A stretch of 64,000 bases of DNA from NCBI RefSeq assembly GCF_003268775.1, contig NZ_QLSU01000022.1, positions 1 through 64,000 of the forward strand, in the 5' to 3' direction. The notes under the pieces are model-generated. The model was not told where the DNA came from. It searched no databases and saw only the letters and a list, made by a program, of their open reading frames with translations. Shown piece by piece: positions 16,322 to 24,188 of the stretch; the stretch's first letter is position 1, and each line of letters starts with the position of its first letter. The position numbers were made by a program, and so were the translations under genes. Source of the stretch: Paraburkholderia unamae. Its GTDB lineage: Bacteria > Pseudomonadota > Gammaproteobacteria > Burkholderiales > Burkholderiaceae.

Positions 16322-17089
16322 ATGAGCCACGCATCGCTGTTTGATCTCACCGGACGTCATGCGCTGGTGACAGGCGGCGCGGACGGACTCGGCGCGGGCA
16401 TCGCGCGGGCGCTGGCTCGCGCGGGTGCGCGGGTCGGCGTCATCGATATCGCGCCGGTGCCCGATGCGGTGCTCGCCAAGTGGTCCGCCGAAGGACAGCC
16501 CGTTTTTGCGCGGCAGGCCGACCTTGCGGATCGCGACGCGCTGCACAGCGCCACGCACGACGTGCTGCAACGCTTCGATGGCCGCATCGACATTCTCGTC
16601 AACAATGCGGGGCACCAGTTTCGCGCACCGGGGCACACGCATTCGATCGAAGACTGGGATGCCACGCTCGCGCTCAACGTGACCGCGGCGTTCCTGATGA
16701 GCCAGATCATCGGCCGCACGATGATCGAACGGCGCGCGGGCAAGATCATCAACCTCGCGTCGATCCGCAGTTTTGCGGGATCGACGGGCGCGCTGGCGTA
16801 CGGCGTCAGCAAGGGCGGCGTCGCGCAGCTCACGCGTTCGCTCGCGTGCGACTGGGCGCCATTCGGCGTGCAGGTCAACGCAATTGCGCCGGGTTTCATG
16901 CGCACCGCGCTCACTGATGCACTAGCAGGCGATGCAGCGGCCGTCGAGAGAACGCTCGAGCGCATTCCGGCACGACGCTGGGGCACGCCCGATGACCTCG
17001 CCGGGCTGGCGGTGTTTCTCGCGTCGGCCGCATCGGACTACGTGAACGGCGCCATCATCCCTTGCGATGGAGGTTTCCTTGCCAACTGA
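16322..17089 (+). CDS. Short-chain dehydrogenase/reductase
   Basis: A 255-residue classical SDR. The nucleotide-binding motif is TGGADGLGAGIARAL, the NNAG motif is ILVNNAGHQ, the catalytic Ser is in INLASIRSF, and the YxxxK pair is in AYGVSKGGV. It would interconvert an alcohol and a ketone/aldehyde with NAD(P)H. It starts 2 bp after the binding-protein stop, and its 3' end overlaps the next gene. Confidence 0.9.
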   Translation: MSHASLFDLTGRHALVTGGADGLGAGIARALARAGARVGVIDIAPVPDAVLAKWSAEGQPVFARQADLADRDALHSATHDVLQRFDGRIDILVNNAGHQFRAPGHTHSIEDWDATLALNVTAAFLMSQIIGRTMIERRAGKIINLASIRSFAGSTGALAYGVSKGGVAQLTRSLACDWAPFGVQVNAIAPGFMRTALTDALAGDAAAVERTLERIPARRWGTPDDLAGLAVFLASAASDYVNGAIIPCDGGFLAN

Positions 17090-17912
17090 TCTCGTCGGAG
17101 CAGCATCGCTGGGCGACTGGCATCTGTACGCGCGCAATGCGTGCGGGACGCGCTTCGGCGCGCTTCGCGATCTCGTGCTGGCGGCGGAAACGGCGGGCGC
17201 GACGGCCTTCGTGGTCGGAACCGAAGAGGGTGGGTTCGAGCCGCTTACGTTGCTGTGTGCGCTGGCGGGTATTACTTCGCGCATCGGGCTGGTCGCCGGA
17301 ATCGATCCGCGGGTGGTGCCGCCGTACACCGCGGCGCGTCGTCTCGCCGCACTCGATCACGCGAGCAATGGACGTGCAGGCTGGCATCTCGCCCGCACGG
17401 TCGACGAAGCGCAACGACGTGAGTACCTGCAGGTGGTGCATGCGTTGTGGGACAGTTGGGCGCCAGATGTGCATCACTGCGACAAGGACTCGGGGGTGTA
17501 CGTCGATGCGTCCCGCGTGCAGGCCGTGCAGCACGAGGGCGCGCACTACCAGGTGGCGGGGCCGCTCGACATTCCGCGTCCGCAGCAGGGTCACCTGCCG
17601 CTTTATGCGATGGACGAAGTAGCGGGCGATGAACCGCACGCCGACGTGCAGCCACTCGCAAGCGAGCGTGTCACGTTCGGGCCATTCACCGTTGCCGTCA
17701 CGCCGCTAAGTTACCGGCACGCAGTACCAGACGACGCATCGACTCCGGGACGCGATGCGCTCGTCCATCTGCCAGCGGATGCCGCCATGTGGCCGGATTT
17801 TGTCGCCGCGCTGGCGCGACATGCACGTGGCATATCGCCGGAACGCATGACGCTGCGTGCGCGCCTGCAACTCGACTCGCCGGGATTGGCTCGCACGAAG
17901 GAGGCGCTTTGA
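17079..17912 (+). CDS. Short luciferase-like (NtaA/SnaA-type) protein
   Basis: A 277-residue protein of the bacterial luciferase-like flavin monooxygenase superfamily (LVLAAETAGATAFVVGTEE, IGLVAGIDPRVVPPYTAARRLAALDHASNGRAGW is split here into its two halves at 68-80 and 85-110). It is much shorter than the ~420-440-residue NtaA/DszA enzymes and may be a partner subunit or a degenerate paralogue of the next gene. A TTG at 17079 has GGAGG 5 nt upstream; the ATG at 17067 is an alternative. It overlaps the SDR stop and the next start. Confidence 0.65.
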   Translation: MPTDLVGAASLGDWHLYARNACGTRFGALRDLVLAAETAGATAFVVGTEEGGFEPLTLLCALAGITSRIGLVAGIDPRVVPPYTAARRLAALDHASNGRAGWHLARTVDEAQRREYLQVVHALWDSWAPDVHHCDKDSGVYVDASRVQAVQHEGAHYQVAGPLDIPRPQQGHLPLYAMDEVAGDEPHADVQPLASERVTFGPFTVAVTPLSYRHAVPDDASTPGRDALVHLPADAAMWPDFVAALARHARGISPERMTLRARLQLDSPGLARTKEAL

Positions 17913-19162
17913 GTATCGACCGCAAGTTGATCCTGTTCGTCAATGCGCTAGTCACCGGGCATCACGAGGCGGCCTGGCGACTGCCGGGTGCACAGCCCGG
18001 CCGGTTGCGCGACATTGCCTACTACCAGGAAATTGCGCAGATCGCCGAGCGTGGTCAATTTGACGCCATGTTCGTCGCTGATTTCTTCGTGTTCTATCCG
18101 GGCGTGCAGCACAGTCCGCGCTGGGAACTCGATGCCGTCACGCTGATGGCGGGCGTGGCCGCGACGACCTCGCATCTCGGCCTCATCGCGACCGGTTCGG
18201 TAACCTTCTCCAGTCCGGAAGAAATCGCGCGAACGTTCTCGACGCTTGATCACGTAAGCAATGGACGCGCGGCCTGGAATATCGTCACGACCGGCGAACC
18301 GGCCGCGAGCGCGAACTACGGGCAGACCAAACCGGTACCGCACGCGCAGCGTTACGCACGCGGTGCGCAGACCGTCGAGGAAGTCCATGCGTTATGGCGC
18401 GCGGGCGAGCACGGCAATGCACGCATTCCAGCGCCGGTTCAGGGGCGGCCACTGCTGGTTCAGGCCGGCTCCTCGCCGGACGGACGCGACTTCGCTGCGC
18501 GCTACGCCGACGTGGTGTTTACCGCGCAGAACACGCTGGAAGCCGCGCGTGAATTTCGCACCGACATTCGCGAGCGCGCGCGCTCGAATGGCCGCGATCC
18601 GGACAGCATCAAAGTGATTCCGGGCTTCAGTCCGTCGATCGGCACAACCGCGGACGAGGCGTTGCGCCGCAAACGCGAACTCGATGCGTTGATCGCACCC
18701 GAGGCTTCGCTCGCGTGGCTGGCGGGCTTCGGTATCGATCTGTCGGGCGTGGCGCTCGATGCGCCATTACCTGCGGAACTCGGCGACATCGAGAAATTCG
18801 AGGGTATTCGCAGCCGCTTCAGCGTGATCGCCGGGGTGATCGAACGCGCCCGTCCGCAGACCGTGCGCGAACTGCTGGCACTGCTCGCAGGCAGCCGTGG
18901 ACATGTGGCGGTCTCGGGCACACCGGCCGATATCGCCGCGCATATCGAAGCGTGGTTTCGCGGCGAGGCGGCCGACGGCTTCATGCTGATGCCGCATGTG
19001 CTGACCGAAGACCTCGAAACCTTCGTGGACGAAGTGGTGCCGTTACTGGCGCGCGCCGGTATTCTGCGCGACCCATCGGCGGGCATCGGGCAATCGCAGA
19101 CGCTGCGCGAGCGCCTGGGGATGAATGAATCAACGATCGACGATCAACATGAGGCGGGGTAA
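17909..19162 (+). CDS. FMN-dependent monooxygenase, NtaA/SnaA/DszA family
   Basis: A 417-residue TIM-barrel flavin monooxygenase. It shows the family landmarks EIAQIAERGQFDAMFVADFF, LGLIATGSVTFSSPEEIARTF, LDHVSNGRAAWNIVT and QAGSSPDGRDFAARYADVVF. Relatives cleave C-N, C-S or C-O bonds of nitrilotriacetate, dibenzothiophene sulfone or similar, using FMNH2 from a separate reductase that is not encoded here. Start is a TTG at 17909 overlapping the upstream TGA, with AAGGAGG just upstream. With an SsuABC-like importer it suggests use of an organosulfur or organonitrogen compound. Confidence 0.88.
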   Translation: MSIDRKLILFVNALVTGHHEAAWRLPGAQPGRLRDIAYYQEIAQIAERGQFDAMFVADFFVFYPGVQHSPRWELDAVTLMAGVAATTSHLGLIATGSVTFSSPEEIARTFSTLDHVSNGRAAWNIVTTGEPAASANYGQTKPVPHAQRYARGAQTVEEVHALWRAGEHGNARIPAPVQGRPLLVQAGSSPDGRDFAARYADVVFTAQNTLEAAREFRTDIRERARSNGRDPDSIKVIPGFSPSIGTTADEALRRKRELDALIAPEASLAWLAGFGIDLSGVALDAPLPAELGDIEKFEGIRSRFSVIAGVIERARPQTVRELLALLAGSRGHVAVSGTPADIAAHIEAWFRGEAADGFMLMPHVLTEDLETFVDEVVPLLARAGILRDPSAGIGQSQTLRERLGMNESTIDDQHEAG

Positions 19163-19168
19163 ATCGCA

Positions 19169-19915
19169 ATGAGCAGACGGTTTGAAGGAAAGGTGGCATT
19201 CGTTTCGGGCGGCGCCCGCGGCTTGGGTGCATCGCACGCGCGGCGCTTCGTTGCCGAAGGCGGGCGCGTCGTGATCGGCGATCTGCTGGATCGCGAAGGT
19301 GAGGCGCTGGTCGCCGAACTGGGCGAGGCCGCGCGCTACGTGCATCTGGACGTGATCGACGAAGCCTCGTGGCAGGTGGCGCGCGAGGCGGCGGAAGCGG
19401 CCTTCGGGCCGCTTTCGATCCTTGTCAACAATGCGGGTATCCAGAAGCTCGGTAGCACGCTCGATTCGAGCCTCGAGGACTTCGACGCCGTGGTGAAGGT
19501 GAATCTGCACGGCACGTTTCTCGGCACGAAGACGATCGCGCCGTCGCTGATCGCTGCGGGCGGTGGCAGCATCATCAACGTCTCGTCGATTGCGGGGATG
19601 ATCGGCCTGCCGAACACGGTCGGCTATGTGGCCGCGAAATGGGCGGTGCGCGGTTTGACGAAGGCGTCGGCGCTGGAACTCGGGCCGCACAAGATTCGCG
19701 TGAACTCGATTCACCCCGGACGTATCGTGACCGAGTTGACGGCGGGGCTGAACAGCCCGATCCGTCCGAACCAGCTGATTCGCGAGCCGGGTCAGCCGCA
19801 GGACGTGTCGAACCTCGTTGCGTTCCTTGCGAGCGACGAATCGCGCTTTAGCACCGGGTGCGAATTTATCGTCGATGGCGGGCGATATGTGGGCGAGAAC
19901 GATCCCGTCGCATAA
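19169..19915 (+). CDS. Short-chain dehydrogenase/reductase
   Basis: A 248-residue SDR resembling 3-alpha/20-beta-hydroxysteroid dehydrogenase-type enzymes: SGGARGLGASHARRF cofactor motif, LVNNAGIQ, INVSSIAGM with catalytic Ser, and GYVAAKWAV with Tyr and Lys. It is the last gene of the operon, 6 bp after the monooxygenase stop. The substrate is unknown. Two SDRs in one operon suggest two alcohol/ketone steps. Confidence 0.88.
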   Translation: MSRRFEGKVAFVSGGARGLGASHARRFVAEGGRVVIGDLLDREGEALVAELGEAARYVHLDVIDEASWQVAREAAEAAFGPLSILVNNAGIQKLGSTLDSSLEDFDAVVKVNLHGTFLGTKTIAPSLIAAGGGSIINVSSIAGMIGLPNTVGYVAAKWAVRGLTKASALELGPHKIRVNSIHPGRIVTELTAGLNSPIRPNQLIREPGQPQDVSNLVAFLASDESRFSTGCEFIVDGGRYVGENDPVA

Positions 19916-20758
19916 CGGGTGAAAGACGTGCCGTCCGCCAGCATGAGCGGGCGGCGCGTCGCTATCGTTGCGAGCCCTTCAAGCGGCTTCTGCTGTCACG
20001 CCCAATACCTCTTCAAATATCTGGGCGAACAAATCGGCCAGATCGAACGCGAACTGGGGGTAGCGGCAAGGTGAGCGTTTATGCTCTGCAGAGTCTAAGT
20101 GTTTACCTTGTTCGGCCCCCTCCATCGGTTAGTCTGGTGGTCAAACCGTGTCGCTTACGTCATCGAGCGCAACGGCCTTGCTCTTGAGTTGCCATTCTCG
20201 ATTGCACTCGAAGTTTCGAAGTTGATCATCGGCGATGAGTCTGCGGATCGTAATCGGCGCGGTTAAGCCGGGACGGTTAGGCCCGCATCCGCTCCGGCCG
20301 AGCGCTCGGGGCGTGGGGGAGGCGTCGCACATCCTCGCATTACGACGAGGCGATGGCCAGTGAGCCGGTGCTCGCCAATTGGGGTGCCTTTGATTTTCGT
20401 GCATTTTTCCGGTTAGGTGCACCTAAGCCGCTCAAGGCTCAGCCTAGTGACCCCGTATAAATTCACTTTCTAATCAAAGCACTGCTGATTACCCATCACG
20501 GCGACCAGCGACAGGCGGTCGAAGGAGCGGGATACCGAACTCCAGTGTGGCGGCGGCTAACCGCTCTCCCGGAAAGGCTCACTTGAGCCACCTAAGCCTC
20601 TCGTTGATGCAGTTCATCTCGAGGCTGCATTGCTCTTGGGTTGCGGGAAGTCCTCGGTGTTGATCCCATTGCGCGGTTCGTGGAGGCGTCTCGGGCGCAG
20701 AACTTGCGCAACGCAATTGCGCTGTCCATTGTCGGCTTGACGGTCGAGCAGGGCGCAC
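19916..20758. other. Intergenic with possible decayed gene pieces
   Basis: About 840 bases without an intact gene. A + frame near 20595-20650 reads DAVHLEAALLLGCGK, reminiscent of the C-terminal part of PIN-domain toxins, but the frame breaks at once. A later frame reads RFVEASRAQNLRNAIALSI before a stop at 20782-20784. These look like degraded toxin-antitoxin or mobile-element debris at the boundary between the catabolic block and the fluoride island. Low confidence. Confidence 0.3.
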
Positions 20759-20787
20759 TTGTAAGCCTGGTGACGTCGGCGTAAGCT
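20759..20787 (+). promoter_or_regulatory. Sigma70-like promoter for riboswitch 1
   Basis: TTGTAA at 20759-20764 and TAAGCT at 20782-20787 are separated by 17 bp. The aptamer starts 7 bp after the -10 box, so its 5' end is close to the expected transcription start. Confidence 0.55.
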
Positions 20788-20794
20788 GCCGATA

Positions 20795-20849
20795 GGAGAT
20801 GGCATTCCTCCCCTAGAACCGCCCCCAACGGGGCTAATGATGCCTACAG
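20795..20849 (+). promoter_or_regulatory. Fluoride riboswitch 1 (MutS-like operon)
   Basis: Matches the fluoride (crcB-type) aptamer: GGAGATGGCATTCCTCC, then AACCGCC, a short stem-loop, and GGCTAATGATGCCTAC. It lies 165 nt upstream of the MutS-like gene at 21013. The CCTACAG at its 3' end can pair with CTGCAGG about 20 nt later around an inner CCTG/CAGG stem, giving a switchable hairpin. No clear T-run follows, so control could be Rho-dependent or translational. Confidence 0.92.
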
Positions 20850-21012
20850 GCCTGGGAACAGGTGCTGCAGGCGTGCGCGGGAACCGCGCGAGGCCCTCCG
20901 TGCCTGACTGCCGCTGCGGCAGATCCCAGATCGTGATCATCCTTTTCGGCTAGCCGATCGAGCCGAAGGATTCCGTGCGCGCTGATGAAGCCCGCGAGCG
21001 GTGGGGGTATCG

Positions 21013-22548
21013 ATGGGATTCCATAGCATTCTCTTTGAAAGGCCAAAAGACGGCCCGCCGTCCGGCGATGTTGACGAACCGGACTTCTTCGGCGACCTCA
21101 ATCTCGACCAGTTCGTGACCGATGTGACGCGCGGGCTCGACGAATACAACCTCACTCCGTTTTTTCGCACCGAACTGAACGGGGAGAGCGCAGTCAGGTA
21201 CCGGCACGAGGTCATGCGAGACCTCGACAATCCTGATGTACTGCTTCCCGTGCAGGCGTTCGCACTCGTCATGCGAAAAGTGCGCGCCTGTCTTGGAGAC
21301 GTCCAGAAGTTCTACTACAAGCCGCAGAAGCAATGGTGGTTCCTTGAAGCGGCTTCGCGTTACTGTCAGGGAATGTTAGCGTTCTCCAGCCAGCTGACAG
21401 ATGCACGGCCACCGTCCAGAGGATTGAAAGCGTTTAGCGTCTGGCTCAAGGAACATGTGGATTCCGAAGCATTTATTAGCCTGTCGCGTGATATCGACGA
21501 AACACGGTCGGCGCTGGCCGGGGTGCGCTACAGCATTCATCTCCACGGAAGTGCTGTCACGGTCCTGAACTACAACGAGGAGGGGGACTACAGCACGTAC
21601 GTTCTTCATCTCTTCGAGCGCTTCAAGCAAGGTGAAGCCAGGGACCATCGCGTGGCGCAGAAAGACTGGCCCGAGATGAACCACGTAGAGGCCCAGATCC
21701 TGGACTGTGTGGCCGAACTCAATCCTCAACCGTTTCTTTTGCTCGAAGCGTTCTGCGGCAACCATGCAGATTTTCTCGACCCAACCATTGCCGCCTTCGA
21801 CCGGGAGATCCAGTTCTACATCGCGTATCGCAGCTATATCCAGTTGTGTCGCGATGCGGGACTGACGTTCAGCTATCCGATCGTATCGGCTGAATCAAAG
21901 GCCGTTCGCTGCAACGGTACTTTCGATCTCGTGCTGGCCCACAAGCTCTGCACCGATAAGGTGTATGTCGTCTGCAACGATTTCTGTCTTGACGACCCCG
22001 AGCGGATATTTGTGGTCTCCGGGCCGAACAACGGAGGAAAAACGACATTCGCTCGAACCTTCGGGCAGCTGCACTTTCTGGCGAGGCTGGGCCTGCCTGT
22101 CCCGGGGCGCGACTCGCATCTCTTTCTCTACGATCGGCTCTTTGCACACTTCGAACGCGAGGAAAACACCCTGGACATGCGCGGCAAGCTTCAGGATGAC
22201 CTCATGCGAATGCATGGCATCCTCAAAGCGTCCACTGCCAGCAGCATCATCCTCATGAACGAGATTTTCAGCTCGACGACGCTCGCGGACGCGCTGTTTC
22301 TCTGCCGGCAAATCATCGGCGAGATCATGGAGCGAGACGCGCTCTGCGTCTGTGTGACGTTCATCGAAGAACTCGCGCGACTGGGCCCACAGACCGTGAG
22401 CATGGTAAGCGAGATCAACCCCGACCGACCCTCGGTCCGTACGTTTCGTGTCCGCAGGCGTCCGGCCGATGGCCGCGCATACGCGCTGTCCATCGCCGAG
22501 CAATATGGTCTCACCTATGAACGTATCAGGGAGCGCCTGGCATCATGA
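21013..22548 (+). CDS. MutS-like ABC-type ATPase A
   Basis: A 511-residue protein whose C-terminal third is a MutS-type ATPase. Walker A GPNNGGKT is at residues ~337-344 and the Walker B region is IILMNEIFSSTT, where MutS has LLDE. The catalytic Glu (417) remains but the preceding Asp is Asn. There is no N-terminal mismatch-recognition domain with the F-x-E motif. It is therefore not a mismatch-repair MutS. Its 3' ATGA overlaps ATPase B, suggesting a heteromer. A MutS-like association with fluoride riboswitches has been noted before, but the role is unknown. Start 21013 is preferred; 21001 (GTG) is possible. Confidence 0.85.
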   Translation: MGFHSILFERPKDGPPSGDVDEPDFFGDLNLDQFVTDVTRGLDEYNLTPFFRTELNGESAVRYRHEVMRDLDNPDVLLPVQAFALVMRKVRACLGDVQKFYYKPQKQWWFLEAASRYCQGMLAFSSQLTDARPPSRGLKAFSVWLKEHVDSEAFISLSRDIDETRSALAGVRYSIHLHGSAVTVLNYNEEGDYSTYVLHLFERFKQGEARDHRVAQKDWPEMNHVEAQILDCVAELNPQPFLLLEAFCGNHADFLDPTIAAFDREIQFYIAYRSYIQLCRDAGLTFSYPIVSAESKAVRCNGTFDLVLAHKLCTDKVYVVCNDFCLDDPERIFVVSGPNNGGKTTFARTFGQLHFLARLGLPVPGRDSHLFLYDRLFAHFEREENTLDMRGKLQDDLMRMHGILKASTASSIILMNEIFSSTTLADALFLCRQIIGEIMERDALCVCVTFIEELARLGPQTVSMVSEINPDRPSVRTFRVRRRPADGRAYALSIAEQYGLTYERIRERLAS

Positions 22549-24101
22549 AAGCCTATCTGCTCCATGAAGCGAATGACTTCCCATGGGGGCGCGACGATTT
22601 CTGGAACGAACGTACCCTCAACCAGGACCTGGAGCTGAACACGCTTTACAGGGCCATGTCCGCAAACGACGACTATCTATATGACACGGTCAGAAAGGTT
22701 CTTCCCCTGAGCCTCAGTGATCTCGATGCCATCCTTTACCGGCAGGCTGTCCTCAGGGACTGTGTCGAACACGAAGAGACAGTCAGACAGCTTTACGCCA
22801 TGGCGGTCGAAGCGCTTGAGGTTGAACGCAAGACGTTCTATTGGGCCTTGTCAGCGTCGCCCAGCAGTGTGCTGCACAGTGCGCGAGATCTGATTCAGGC
22901 GATGCTCGGTGTGTTGGGCAAGCTTCGCCGGGTCGCTGACGACAACGTCGGGAAGTTCGTGTCGGCCGGCTTCCGGCGCTTTTATGCGATGGTGATGGAA
23001 GAGTTGACGGACGACTATTTCGTCAGCATCACGCGGTGCCTGAAGGAGCTGAAGTTCAGCAGTGGCGTCCTCATCAGCGCGCGTCCCGGGCGTGGGAACA
23101 AGGGCGAAGACTACGTGCTCCGCAAGCCTCACGAAAAGGACCTGAATCTTTTCAAGCGACTGCTCGCAAAAGGGCCGCCATCCCGGACTTTTCATATCGC
23201 GGAGCGGGATGAAAACGGCGCGCGGGCTGTCTCGGAGCTCGAGGCAAGAGGCCTCAATTACGTGGCGAACGCGCTGGCGCAATCGGCCGATCACATCAAG
23301 AGTTTCTTCTTCATGCTCCGGGCCGAGCTTGGCTTTTATCTTGGCTGCCTCAACCTGCGTCACGAGCTTTCAAGCCGCGGGATGCCGGTCTGCTTTCCCG
23401 CGGTGCACCCACCAGGTGAGCGTCACCACCGTTTCCAGAAGCTGTATGACGTCAGTCTCGCATTGCGTATGCAGCAGCCACCCGTTGCGAACGACGTCGA
23501 TGCAACAGGTAAAGACCTCATCGTGGTGACCGGCGCAAACCAGGGTGGCAAGTCGACGTTTCTGCGCAGTATTGGCATCGCCCAGATGCTGTTACAGGCT
23601 GGCATGTTTGTGGGTGCCGCGGAATTTGAGGCGAATGTGGCGCAGGCGATCTTCACGCACTACAAGCGCGAAGAGGACGCCACGATGCACGGCGGCAAAT
23701 TCGACGAGGAACTGAAACGCATGAGCGAGGTGGTCGATCATCTGGTGGAAAACGACCTGTTCCTTTCGAACGAGTCGTTCGCGTCGACCAACGAGCGGGA
23801 AGGCTCGGAGATTGGTCGGCAGATCGTGGATGCGCTGCTGTCCCATCACGTAAAGGTTGTTCTCGTGACGCATCTGTTTACCCTGGCGAAGGGCCTCTAC
23901 GATGACGATCCGTATCCGGGGACGTTTCTGCGGGCCGAACGCCGGGACGACGGCGTCCGCACTTTCAGGCTCGTGGAGGACGAGCCGCTGCAGACAAGCT
24001 TCGGCCAGGATCTTTATCAGGAGATATTCGGCACAGGTCAGGCCGCGCCGGACGACAGCGCCAAGTCCGAGGGTACCTTGTCTGGGGTCGACGAGTCTTG
24101 A
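22545..24101 (+). CDS. MutS-like ABC-type ATPase B
   Basis: A 518-residue paralogous partner of ATPase A. Walker A is GANQGGKST (residues ~330-338), and the Walker B region is DLFLSNESFASTN, again with Asn-Glu in place of Asp-Glu. Residues 1-300 are a helical core/lever-like region without mismatch-recognition elements. The gene overlaps its partner by 4 bp and ends the riboswitch-1 unit. The shared Asn-Glu change and coupled translation suggest an obligate pair, possibly a DNA-clamp or nucleotide-sensing ATPase protecting a process hurt by fluoride; this is inference. Confidence 0.85.
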   Translation: MKAYLLHEANDFPWGRDDFWNERTLNQDLELNTLYRAMSANDDYLYDTVRKVLPLSLSDLDAILYRQAVLRDCVEHEETVRQLYAMAVEALEVERKTFYWALSASPSSVLHSARDLIQAMLGVLGKLRRVADDNVGKFVSAGFRRFYAMVMEELTDDYFVSITRCLKELKFSSGVLISARPGRGNKGEDYVLRKPHEKDLNLFKRLLAKGPPSRTFHIAERDENGARAVSELEARGLNYVANALAQSADHIKSFFFMLRAELGFYLGCLNLRHELSSRGMPVCFPAVHPPGERHHRFQKLYDVSLALRMQQPPVANDVDATGKDLIVVTGANQGGKSTFLRSIGIAQMLLQAGMFVGAAEFEANVAQAIFTHYKREEDATMHGGKFDEELKRMSEVVDHLVENDLFLSNESFASTNEREGSEIGRQIVDALLSHHVKVVLVTHLFTLAKGLYDDDPYPGTFLRAERRDDGVRTFRLVEDEPLQTSFGQDLYQEIFGTGQAAPDDSAKSEGTLSGVDES

Positions 24102-24188
24102 CACGCTGGCGATCCTCGCGCCGATCGAGGCTGTCCGGCGTCGGGGCAGTTACCCATGCAAAGCCGGTGCGTCTCGACGACGGCGGCT

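Noticed and set aside
20595..20784. PIN-domain toxin gene
   Set aside because: Only a short PIN-like phrase is present, the frame breaks at once and no antitoxin is adjacent; noted only as possible debris.
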